A DNA stretch of 25,401 bases from positions 1-25,401 of the forward strand of contig JAEZFL010000078.1 of the NCBI GenBank assembly GCA_023417515.1, written 5' to 3'. A program made the translations under genes and the position numbers. Shown here one piece after another: positions 18,448 to 25,155 of this stretch (position 1 is the first letter of the stretch; every line of letters starts with the position of its first letter). Below the pieces are notes generated by a model. That model saw only the letters and a list, made by a program, of their open reading frames with translations. It was not told where the DNA came from and made no database searches. Source of the DNA: Pseudomonadota bacterium (lineage in GTDB: Bacteria; Pseudomonadota; Alphaproteobacteria; Sphingomonadales; Sphingomonadaceae).

Positions 18448-18875
18448 CGCAGCAGCAGCGTCAGCGCTCCCTGGCGGTCGACATTGGCCTGGGCAAGCAT
18501 CGCGGCGAGGGCGTCCTTCATGATCGCCGCGGCGGTCAGCGCCGGGTCGGCGGTCCCGGCAAGCTGAGCGTCTCGCGCCCAATCGTCATCGACCACATTC
18601 CAGCCCGCCGAAACCGCCGGCTGTTGGCGGATGCTGGAGAACAGGGTGTCGGTCGGATAGCTTGGCCGTCCCGAAACCTCTGTTTCTCGCCGGGCTGCGG
18701 CCGATGTCGGGGTCGGGTCCGGTGACGGAGAGGGCGCCGGCGCAGGCGACGGGGACGGCGTGGGTGTCGGCGTTGCGGTCGGAGGCGGCGTCGGCGTCGG
18801 CGGCGGGCTCGGCGCCGGAGTCGGCGTCGGGGTGGGCGAGAAGATGGGCGGGAACTTGATCGGGCCGATCGCCAT
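18444..18875 (-). CDS. Proline-rich protein with a flagellin-like C-terminal tail
   Basis: 143 residues, family not recognised. Short N-terminus MAIGPIKFPPIFSP, then a low-complexity stretch of alternating Pro with Thr, Ser and Ala (about residues 14-58). After that comes a globular-looking segment (YPTDTLFSSIRQQPAVSAGWNVVDDDW), then an Ala-rich helix ending LAQANVDRQGALTLLLR. That ending strongly recalls the flagellin C-terminus (AQAN..Q.VLSLLR). There is no signal peptide, so a flagellar-type export signal is an open possibility. ATG at 18875 has GGAGG eight bases upstream; the earlier in-frame ATG at 18896 is less likely. It is convergent with the ATP-grasp gene, overlapping stops at CTAG. 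A spurious ORF is not excluded, but the non-repetitive C-terminus reads as protein. Confidence 0.6.
   Translation of the reverse strand: MAIGPIKFPPIFSPTPTPTPAPSPPPTPTPPPTATPTPTPSPSPAPAPSPSPDPTPTSAAARRETEVSGRPSYPTDTLFSSIRQQPAVSAGWNVVDDDWARDAQLAGTADPALTAAAIMKDALAAMLAQANVDRQGALTLLLR
18706..18840 (-). repeat. Low-complexity Pro-Thr/Ser/Ala coding repeat
   Basis: About 45 codons alternate proline with Thr, Ser or Ala, giving a degenerate GTCGGC/GGCGTC-type hexanucleotide repeat on the plus strand. Such linkers are flexible, length-variable spacers between domains. The tract is prone to slippage, so its length may differ between strains. Confidence 0.7.
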
Positions 18876-19095
18876 GAGCGCGCCTCCGGGCTGCAAGTGC
18901 TCGGCTCCTATGCCGCCTAAGGCTTAACCGTCAGAAGAACGGCACGCTTAGCGGGCGGTTAAGCATCGTTGCTCTCGCCAAAATTCTCTTCCCGGGGCGC
19001 AGCTTCCGAAAAATGCGGTGTGCTATTGTCCTAACCCATGTAAGCGGTGAGTTGCGACGCGCGCGGTAACGTCATGCCATTGAAGGACCTTTTCG

Positions 19096-19836
19096 GTGGT
19101 GGGCTTCCTGGCGATACGGCTGCAAAACTATGCGCGGCTCTCCACCGAAGACCGTGCGGCGCTCGATTCCGTCAGCCGCGCTTCCGTCCATGAAGCGGCG
19201 CCGCGGCGCGACATCGTCCGCGAGGGCGACGACCCGAAATTCGTGCGCCTGATCATCAGCGGATGGGCCTGCCGCTACAAGGGATTGCCCGACGGGCGCC
19301 GCCAGATCGTCGGAATCTTCATCCCCGGCGACTTTTGCGACCTCAACGTCTACATTCTCAAGGAGATGGACCACACGATCGGCGCGATTACCCGGGTCCA
19401 ATATGCTGCGATCGCACCGGAAGAGATGACGAAGCTGTCGTCGACGCGCCCGCGCATCGCCCAGGCCCTGTGGTGGCACGAGCTGGTCGATGCCGCCATC
19501 CAGCGTGAATGGCTGCTCAACATCGGCCAGCGCAGCGCTTACGAACGCATCGCCCATCTTCTCGCCGAACTTTATCTTCGGCTTCGTTCGGTCCGGCTCG
19601 CCGAGAATGGCACCTGCGACTTCCCGATCACACAGAACGACCTTGCCGAGGCGACCGGCCTCACCCCGGTGCACGTCAACCGGACCCTTCAGGAATTGCG
19701 CCGCGACGGCTTGATCGAGCTCGCCCACAAACGGCTCACCATCCCGGACCTGGACAAGCTGATGGGTGCGTCGATGTTCAATCCGAACTATCTCCATCTC
19801 GACCATGAGGGAGCGCACCTGGACGCGAATGACTGA
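19096..19836 (+). CDS. Crp/Fnr-family transcription regulator
   Basis: 246 residues. N-terminal cyclic-nucleotide-binding-like fold (about 15-130; FVRLIISGWACRYKGLPDGRRQIVGIFIPGDFCDLNVYILK), a long dimer helix (about 130-155), and a C-terminal winged helix-turn-helix (about 170-235; ITQNDLAEATGLTPVHVNRTLQELRRDGLI). The Cys residues do not show the Fnr iron-sulfur pattern and the ligand is not predictable. The start GTG at 19096 (followed by another GTG) has GAAGGA about nine bases upstream. An ATG at 19074 is out of frame. The gene ends eight bases inside the downstream kinase gene, so regulator, kinase and response regulator are one operon. Confidence 0.9.
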   Translation: MVGFLAIRLQNYARLSTEDRAALDSVSRASVHEAAPRRDIVREGDDPKFVRLIISGWACRYKGLPDGRRQIVGIFIPGDFCDLNVYILKEMDHTIGAITRVQYAAIAPEEMTKLSSTRPRIAQALWWHELVDAAIQREWLLNIGQRSAYERIAHLLAELYLRLRSVRLAENGTCDFPITQNDLAEATGLTPVHVNRTLQELRRDGLIELAHKRLTIPDLDKLMGASMFNPNYLHLDHEGAHLDAND

Positions 19837-21835
19837 GCAATCTCCCTGGCCGCCGGGCGGGGGAGAGATGGGTGCGCGCGTCCGCGCTCATGATTGGGCG
19901 GCGACGCCTTTAGGGCCGATCGGGGACTGGCCCGCAGAGCTGAAGCTGGCGACAGCTCTCGTGCTGGAAAGCGGCTTTCCGACGGCCTTGGTGTGGGGGC
20001 CGGATCTCGTCACCATCTATAATGACCGCTTCCGGCCGATACTCGGCAACAAGCCTGAAGCGCTCGGGCGTTCCTTCGCCGAGACATGGAGCGAGGCCTG
20101 GGATGAGATTAGGCCCGTGGTCGAGCGCGCCTTCGCCGGCAAGTCGACCTTCAACAAGGATTATCCCGTCGAAGTCGAACGTTCCGGCGCTGCCGAGCAA
20201 GCCTATTTCAGTTTCTCGTACAGCCCGGTCCGCACGCTCGACGGATCGGTCGGCGGGATGATCGGAATGGTCGTCGAGACGACCGAACGGGTGATCACCG
20301 AGTCCAGGATCGACGTGACCGAGGAGAGGCAGGCCTTCCTCCTCAAGCTCAGCGATGCGCTTCGTCCGTTGAGTGACCCGCTGGAGATCAAGGCGACCGC
20401 CTGCCGGGTCGTCGGCGAGCATATGAACGCCGACAGAAGCTATTATGTCGAGGTCGATCTCGATCGGAATGCCTTCGTCGTCGAGCAGGATTATCACAGT
20501 GCCCGCGACGTGGGGCTGGCTGGAACCTATCCCTTCGCGGATTACGGTCAGCCTCTCGATATATTCAAGGACAGCGTTCCTCTCATTGTCGAGGACGTGG
20601 CGACCGCGCCCGTCATGGAGGGGATCAGCCCGCCCTACGAGTGCCTTGGCATCAAGTCCTTCGTCAGCGTTCCGCTGCTCAAGGACGGCAGCCTCGTCGC
20701 GGCCCTTGCGGCGACGACCACCCATCCTCGTTCGTGGAGTAAGGATGAGGCCAGCCTGCTCGTCGCGGTCGCCGAGCGCACCTGGGAGGCCGTCGAGCGC
20801 GCCCGCGCCGAACAGGCGCTGGAGGCGAGCGAGCGTCGGATGCGAAGCCTCGCCACCGGGATCCCGCAGCTCGTCTTCCGCTCGCTCGACGGCGGCTGCC
20901 GGGTCTGGAGCAGCCCCCAATGGATCGAGTTCACGGGTGTCTCCTTTGAGGAGAGCCTTGACCATGGCTGGCTGGAGTCGATCCATCCCGACGACCGCGG
21001 GGCTGCGCTCGCGGCCTGGAAAGGCGTCGAAGAGCGCGGCGAATATTATGCCGAGCACCGAATCCGTCACGCTGCGAGTGGGGATTATCGCTGGCACCAG
21101 ACTCGCGCGATGCCGCTGCGCGACGACGACGGGCGCGCCGTCGAATGGCTCGGTACCTCGACCGACGTCGAGGAGTTGCGCGCGCTTCAGCGCCGCCAGG
21201 AGCTGCTCGTCGCGGAGCTTCAGCACCGGGTGCGCAACCTCCTGGCGATGATCCGCTCGATCGGCCAGCGCACGGCCACGAACGCGGTCAGCGTCCAGGA
21301 CTACGCCCAGCATCTCGAAGGGCGGATCAGTGCCCTGGGGCGCACCCAGGCGCTGCTCACCCGCGAGATCGGCCGCGGGGTCGATCTCCAGAATCTCGTG
21401 CTCGACGAACTGGAGGCGCAAGCGGCGCTGCCGGGCCGCTACAAGGTTAAGGGCCAGGATGTGTCGCTGTCGCCCAAGGCCGCGGAAGTGCTGACCCTCG
21501 CCATCCACGAGCTCGCAACGAATGCGGTCAAGTATGGCGCGCTTGCGCAGGGCGATGGGCGGATCGAGATTGGGTGGACGGTGGAGCCGGGAGACGGGGG
21601 CGGGCTGCCCTGGTTGCGCTTCACCTGGACCGAATTCGGTGTGACAATGGAGGGCGGGCCGCACCGAGAAGGCTTCGGGACCGAGCTCATCACGAGCCGA
21701 GTGCCCTACGAGCTGAAGGGGGAGGGGCGGATGGACTTTCGCGAGACCGGCGTGGCGGCGACGATCCGCTTCCCGCTCGGGCCCGGCGCGAGCGTCCTCC
21801 AGACCGACGCCCGCGCCGGGCCGAATGCGCCGTGA
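19829..21835 (+). CDS. HWE-family sensor histidine kinase with PAS-GAF-PAS input
   Basis: 668 residues, predicted soluble. PAS-like domain about 30-150 (PTALVWGPDLVTIYNDRF), GAF about 165-325 (ADRSYYVEVD, FVSVPLLKDGSLVAALAA), second PAS with PAC about 335-450 (WIEFTGVSFEESLDHGWLESIHPDDR), then the HWE kinase. Phospho-acceptor His466 lies in ELQHRVRNLLAMI; HELATNAVKYGAL is the N-box, with the signature WTEF. The G-box is reduced to EGFGTELI, and the usual F-box is missing, as in this family. The start ATG at 19829 overlaps the regulator stop (19834-19836). It senses a cytoplasmic cue, possibly light, oxygen or a small molecule; no flavin-binding Cys (LOV motif) is evident. It probably phosphorylates the response regulator encoded next. 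The 3' end overlaps that gene by four bases (GTGA). Confidence 0.92.
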   Translation: MTEQSPWPPGGGEMGARVRAHDWAATPLGPIGDWPAELKLATALVLESGFPTALVWGPDLVTIYNDRFRPILGNKPEALGRSFAETWSEAWDEIRPVVERAFAGKSTFNKDYPVEVERSGAAEQAYFSFSYSPVRTLDGSVGGMIGMVVETTERVITESRIDVTEERQAFLLKLSDALRPLSDPLEIKATACRVVGEHMNADRSYYVEVDLDRNAFVVEQDYHSARDVGLAGTYPFADYGQPLDIFKDSVPLIVEDVATAPVMEGISPPYECLGIKSFVSVPLLKDGSLVAALAATTTHPRSWSKDEASLLVAVAERTWEAVERARAEQALEASERRMRSLATGIPQLVFRSLDGGCRVWSSPQWIEFTGVSFEESLDHGWLESIHPDDRGAALAAWKGVEERGEYYAEHRIRHAASGDYRWHQTRAMPLRDDDGRAVEWLGTSTDVEELRALQRRQELLVAELQHRVRNLLAMIRSIGQRTATNAVSVQDYAQHLEGRISALGRTQALLTREIGRGVDLQNLVLDELEAQAALPGRYKVKGQDVSLSPKAAEVLTLAIHELATNAVKYGALAQGDGRIEIGWTVEPGDGGGLPWLRFTWTEFGVTMEGGPHREGFGTELITSRVPYELKGEGRMDFRETGVAATIRFPLGPGASVLQTDARAGPNAP

Positions 21836-22200
21836 CGAACGAAAAGCCCCTCGTCGGCATCAACGTCCTCATCGTCGAGGACGATTTCTACCTCGCGTCC
21901 GATGAGAAGTCGGCGCTCGAGCGGGCCGGCGCCCGAGTGATCGGCCCATGCCGCGATGCCGACGAAGCCGCGGGCCTCGCCGCGCTGGAGCGCGTCGACT
22001 GCGCCGTGGTCGACGTCAATCTCGGCGACGGCCCCAGCTTCACCTTTGCGCAGATTCTGAATCGCCAGGGCGTGCCGTTCGTGTTCGTGACCGGCTACGA
22101 CCAGGCCCTGATCCCGCCCGAGCTGGGCGCAATGCAGCGCCTCGAAAAGCCGATCCGCGACCGCGACCTCGTCGCCGCGGTCGCTCGCGCCTGCCGCTAG
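21832..22200 (+). CDS. Single-domain response regulator (receiver only)
   Basis: 122 residues, a stand-alone CheY-like receiver with no output domain. Acidic pocket VEDDF near residues 16-20, phospho-acceptor Asp in AVVDVNLGDG, switch Thr in FVFVTGYD and conserved Lys in RLEKPI. The start is GTG at 21832, which overlaps the kinase stop codon in a GTGA junction; there is no ATG in frame upstream that would give a receiver of normal length. It should receive phosphate from the HWE kinase and act by protein contact, for example relaying to a partner or acting as a phosphate sink. The TAG overlaps the stop of the convergent small ORF at CTAG. Confidence 0.9.
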   Translation: MTNEKPLVGINVLIVEDDFYLASDEKSALERAGARVIGPCRDADEAAGLAALERVDCAVVDVNLGDGPSFTFAQILNRQGVPFVFVTGYDQALIPPELGAMQRLEKPIRDRDLVAAVARACR

Positions 22201-22382
22201 CGGTCGACCGGCGAGGCCGGCTCCTTGCGGCTGGTCTCGCCGCGGGCGCGGTCGCCGGGCGAGGGGTCCTCGCCATGCTCGGTGACGTTGCCGGCGATGT
22301 CGAATGCCGCGCCATTCTCGCCGCGAACCATCCCGGCGCTCTGCTGCGCGGGGCCCTTGCCACCTTCATGATCCCGCATCAT
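22197..22382 (-). CDS. Small hydrophilic ORF, possibly the 3' part of a frameshifted gene
   Basis: 61 residues from ATG at 22382 (or 22379), rich in Gly, Asp, Glu, Arg and Pro: AGMVRGENGAAFDIAGNVTE then HGEDPSPGDRARGETSRKEP. No signal peptide, membrane segment or known fold; probably disordered. I do not recognise the family. There is no good Shine-Dalgarno before 22382, but a second short frame from ATG at 22434 (22366-22434, reading MMRDNSGQGESKNNARSHDAG) has similar codon use and overlaps it by 17 bases in another frame. Removing one base near 22372 would join them into one reading frame of about 78 codons. The stop overlaps the response regulator stop at CTAG. Either two tiny ORFs or one gene with a one-base disruption. 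Confidence 0.45.
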   Translation of the reverse strand: MMRDHEGGKGPAQQSAGMVRGENGAAFDIAGNVTEHGEDPSPGDRARGETSRKEPASPVDR

Positions 22383-22486
22383 GGGATCGCGCGTTGTTCT
22401 TCGATTCGCCCTGGCCGCTATTGTCGCGCATCATCCTGCTTCTTGTCCAAAGGCAGGAACGGCCGGGCGCGGTGAGGTTTCCCGAT

Positions 22487-22533
22487 GACGAAACGGGCCG
22501 GAGCATCGCTGCCCCGGCCCGTCCTGTTTCGTC
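22487..22533 (-). terminator. Terminator of rplK-rplA
   Basis: A hairpin with stem ACGGGCCGG/CCGGCCCGT (22493-22501 and 22514-22522) ends about 14 bases from the rplA stop at 22547. In the minus direction it is followed by UUUCGUC. The flanks GACGAAAC (22487-22494) and GTTTCGTC (22526-22533) are also complementary, extending the stem with a small bulge. It separates rplKA from everything further along. Confidence 0.8.
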
Positions 22534-22546
22534 CTGAAGCGAGGGC

Positions 22547-23245
22547 TCAGGCCGCCGCGACTTCCGCCACGTCGAGCTTGAGGCCCGGGCCCATGGTCGA
22601 GCTCAGCGCGGCCTTGCGGACGTACTTGCCTTTGGCGCCGGTGGGCTTGGCCTTGACGATGGCGTCGACGAAGGCGTCGAAGTTGCGGCGCAGGTCTTCG
22701 TTGCTGAAGCTCGCCTTGCCGATGCCGGAGTGGATGATCCCGGCCTTTTCGACGCGGAACTCGACCTGGCCGCCCTTCGCTGCCTTGACCGCTTCGGCGA
22801 CGTTCGGGGTGACGGTGCCGAGCTTCGGGTTCGGCATCAGGCCCTTGGGGCCGAGCACCTTACCGAGACGGCCGACGATGCCCATCATGTCCGGAGTCGC
22901 GATCACGCGGTCGAAGTTGATCTCGCCATTCTGGATCTGCTCCATCAGATCCTCGGCGCCGACGACTTCGGCACCCGCCTCGCGGGCCTCGTCGGCCTTG
23001 CCGGCGCGGGCGAAGACGGCGACGCGGACGTCCTTGCCGGTGCCCGCGGGCAGCGACACGACACCGCGGACCATCTGGTCGGCGTGGCGCGGATCGACGC
23101 CGAGGTTCAAGGCAACCTCGATCGTCTCGTCGAACTTCGAAGACACGTTGGCCTTCAGCGTCTCGATCGCCTCGTCGATGGCGTAGAAACGCTCGGTATC
23201 GACCTTCTCGGCGAGCGCCTTCTGCTTCTTGGTCAGCTTGGCCAT
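22547..23245 (-). CDS. rplA: Ribosomal protein L1
   Basis: 232 residues, the normal size. L1 forms the stalk that moves deacylated tRNA out of the ribosomal E site, and often regulates its own operon. Signatures: MAKLTKKQKALAEKVD, DETIEVALNLGVDPRHADQMVRG, SLPAGTGKDVRVAVFA, DLMEQIQNGEINFDRVIATP, GRLGKVLGPKGLMPNPKLGTVT, and the C-terminal STMGPGLKLDV. ATG at 23245 with GGAGG about ten bases upstream, four bases after the rplK stop, so the two are cotranscribed. Its usual next gene, rplJ, is 11.7 kb away; instead a strong terminator follows. Confidence 0.97.
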   Translation of the reverse strand: MAKLTKKQKALAEKVDTERFYAIDEAIETLKANVSSKFDETIEVALNLGVDPRHADQMVRGVVSLPAGTGKDVRVAVFARAGKADEAREAGAEVVGAEDLMEQIQNGEINFDRVIATPDMMGIVGRLGKVLGPKGLMPNPKLGTVTPNVAEAVKAAKGGQVEFRVEKAGIIHSGIGKASFSNEDLRRNFDAFVDAIVKAKPTGAKGKYVRKAALSSTMGPGLKLDVAEVAAA

Positions 23246-23249
23246 CCGA

Positions 23250-23681
23250 TCAGCCCTCCACAACCTGGAGGCCCATCGAGCGGGCCGCGCCTTCGATGAT
23301 CTTCGCGCCCGACTCGACGTCGTTGGCGTTGAGATCCTTCATCTTCGCCGCCGCGATCTCCTCGAGCTGGCGGCGCGTGACCTTGCCGGCATTGATCTTG
23401 CCCGGCTCCTTGGAGCCCGAATTGATCTTGGCGGCCTTCTTCAGATAATAGGTCGCCGGCGGGGTCTTGGTCTCGAACGAGAAGGACCGGTCGGCATAGA
23501 CGGTGATCACGGTGGGCAGCGGAGTGCCCTTCTCCTCGCCGGAGGTCTGGGCGTTGAACGCCTTGCAGAACTCCATGATGTTGACTCCGCGCTGACCGAG
23601 CGCGGGTCCGATCGGCGGCGCAGGCTTGGCGTCGCCCGCCGGCACCTGCAGCTTGATATAGCCGGTAATTTTCTTGGCCAT
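23250..23681 (-). CDS. rplK: Ribosomal protein L11
   Basis: 143 residues, the normal size. L11 shapes the GTPase-associated centre of 23S rRNA and is needed for the RelA stringent response. Signatures: AKKITGYIKLQVPAGDAKPA, PPIGPALGQRGVNIMEFCKAFN, the RNA-binding half with TYYLKKAAKINSGSKEPG, and the end GAARSMGLQVVEG. ATG at 23681; the in-frame ATG three codons upstream is less likely. secE-nusG, which normally precede rplK, are not upstream; a 328-base gap and a sulfur operon are found instead. Confidence 0.97.
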   Translation of the reverse strand: MAKKITGYIKLQVPAGDAKPAPPIGPALGQRGVNIMEFCKAFNAQTSGEEKGTPLPTVITVYADRSFSFETKTPPATYYLKKAAKINSGSKEPGKINAGKVTRRQLEEIAAAKMKDLNANDVESGAKIIEGAARSMGLQVVEG

Positions 23682-24009
23682 GTGTCTCACTCTGTAGAGG
23701 GCGTGGCGCCCACGAGGGAGCGTTGCGGCCCGTTCAAGTTTAGCGGTTCAGACGGCGCGCCGAAGCGCGCCTCCCGCAGGTTTTCCATTGCTGGTGCTTT
23801 GGAAGGGCGCGCCTTTAGCAGGGGAGGCGGCGGAGGGCAACTGGGTGGGGGCCCCGGGGCAGGATTGCGTTGATGCGCCAGGTTGGCCGGAAGCGGACGG
23901 TCCTCTCTTGGCAACCGGAAGAGCAACGCGGGCCTCAGCGGAACCTATGCAGGGTGACCGCGCACCCTTGCGGTACGCGCGCAGGTCATACAACTCTCCT
24001 CTTCTTGGA
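23682..24009. other. Leader and intergenic region between rplK and the TauE gene
   Basis: 328 bases without a convincing gene. In the rplK direction it contains a perfect 7-bp stem GGCGCGC/GCGCGCC closed by a UUCG tetraloop (23754-23771), about 75 bases before the rplK ATG; this could be a leader element for L1/L11 control or an upstream terminator. Near the right end, hairpin 23959-23979 (8-bp stem, one G-U pair) lies about 30 bases after the TauE gene stop and may mark its 3' end. Neither has a U-tract. I found no convincing promoter, although ACTTGAACG near 23735 may be part of one. Confidence 0.4.
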
Positions 24010-24789
24010 TCAGAGCGCTGCGGCGCTTTTCCAGAGCATGTAGGATGCGACGACGAAGATCAGGCCCGCAAACACGGTGGTCAGGCGACCTTGCGTGCCG
24101 GAGAGGTGCTTAGCCAGGCGCGCGCCGAGGAAGCCTCCGACCACGCCTCCGACGATGAATACGCCGGCGAGCGCCCAGTCCACCAAGCCGGAAAAGGCGT
24201 AATTGGCGGCTGTCGTCAGGCCGAAGGCAGTCACCGCCACGAGCGATGAGCCGACCGCTTTGATCATCGGCATGCCGGTCGCAGCCACGAGACCCGGAAC
24301 GATCAGGAATCCGCCGCCGATGCCGAAGAAGCCCGAGAACAGGCCGGTACCCGCGCCGTAGCCGACGAGCTTCGGCGCATTCTCCCGGCCGAGAACGACG
24401 GAAGGATCGCCCTCGCGGCGCCGATTGCGAAGCATCAGCACGCCGACGACGACCATGACGATGGCGAACAGGAAGAGCAGCCTCTGGCCATCGAAGGCCT
24501 TGCCAGCCGTCGAGCCCGCGAACGCGCCGGCGATACCGGCCGCCGCGTAGACCAGCGAGCACCGCCATTTCACGTTGCCCTGGCGCACGTGGTTGAGCAG
24601 CCCGGTCAGGGCGTTGGCCGCGACCGCGAGCGCGCTGGTGCCGATCGCGACATGCGGGCTGGGGACGCCAACCAGATAGACCATGAGGGGGACGGCGAGG
24701 ATCGAGCCCCCGCCGCCGACCAAGCCAAGGAAGAAGCCGACCAGCACGCCCGATCCGGCTCCAAGCAGATACTGAATGGTATCGAGCAT
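24010..24789 (-). CDS. TauE/SafE family sulfite or sulfur-compound exporter
   Basis: 259 residues, about eight hydrophobic segments in two related halves. Half one carries GFFLGLVGGGGSILAVPLM and half two GTGLFSGFFGIGGGFLIVP, the duplicated Gly-rich motif of the TauE/SafE (DUF81) family. Members move sulfite, sulfoacetate or related anions across the inner membrane. ATG at 24789 is 25 bases after the stop of the DUF442 gene. With DUF442 and YeeE/DUF6691 it fits the sulfide/persulfide detoxification operons of the BigR type known from Xylella and Agrobacterium, in which TauE-like proteins are thought to export sulfite. It is the last gene of the operon here. Confidence 0.9.
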   Translation of the reverse strand: MLDTIQYLLGAGSGVLVGFFLGLVGGGGSILAVPLMVYLVGVPSPHVAIGTSALAVAANALTGLLNHVRQGNVKWRCSLVYAAAGIAGAFAGSTAGKAFDGQRLLFLFAIVMVVVGVLMLRNRRREGDPSVVLGRENAPKLVGYGAGTGLFSGFFGIGGGFLIVPGLVAATGMPMIKAVGSSLVAVTAFGLTTAANYAFSGLVDWALAGVFIVGGVVGGFLGARLAKHLSGTQGRLTTVFAGLIFVVASYMLWKSAAAL

Positions 24790-24814
24790 GACTGGGTATC
24801 CAATCGGACGAAGG

Positions 24815-25150
24815 TCAGGAGACGGCTTGCGAAGCCTTCCAAAGGGCGGTGGACCGATTTCCCGTACGACAGAAGGCGAGCACCGGCCCTTCCGCTTCGG
24901 CGAGGGCGGCGGCAAATTCGCGGACGTCGCGATCGGTCATAGAACCGGGCACGACCGGCACATGCCAGTAGGCAAGGCCAGCCCGCTTGGCTTCCGCCTC
25001 GAGCTCAAGCGAGCTCGGCTGGTCCGGCGCTTCGGCGTCAGGCCGGTTATTGATGATGCCGACGAAGCCGGATTCGGCGAGCTTGCGCAGATCTTCGGGC
25101 TTGATCTGCGGAGCCACCGCCAGCTTGTCCGAGAGAATCGTGAATTCCAT
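24815..25150 (-). CDS. DUF442 (Blh N-terminal, phosphatase-fold) protein of sulfur metabolism
   Basis: 111 residues. Motifs: LAVAPQIKPEDLRKLAESGF and GIINNRPDAEAP, then the catalytic loop FCRTGNRSTALW with Cys94 and Arg99. This is the DUF442/TIGR01244 fold, related to dual-specificity phosphatases. In Blh-type proteins it is fused to the persulfide dioxygenase, and a sulfur-transferase role has been proposed. Here the domain stands alone, and any dioxygenase would be encoded beyond the right edge. I chose ATG at 25150: GAAGG lies nine bases upstream, while the ATG at 25159 overlaps the Shine-Dalgarno. In the operon it lies five bases from the YeeE gene's stop. Confidence 0.85.
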   Translation of the reverse strand: MEFTILSDKLAVAPQIKPEDLRKLAESGFVGIINNRPDAEAPDQPSSLELEAEAKRAGLAYWHVPVVPGSMTDRDVREFAAALAEAEGPVLAFCRTGNRSTALWKASQAVS

Positions 25151-25155
25151 TGTGG

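Noticed and set aside
23945..23989. A 14-codon minus-strand ORF (MTCARTARVRGHPA) after the TauE gene, with AGGAG upstream
   Set aside because: Arg-rich, no promoter or terminator around it, overlaps a hairpin, and short ORFs with chance Shine-Dalgarno sites are common; not enough to call it.
23748..23993. 81-codon minus-strand ORF upstream of rplK beginning with TTG
   Set aside because: Composition is low complexity (Pro, Ala, Ser, Gly), no similarity recognised, and it fills what should be the rplK leader.
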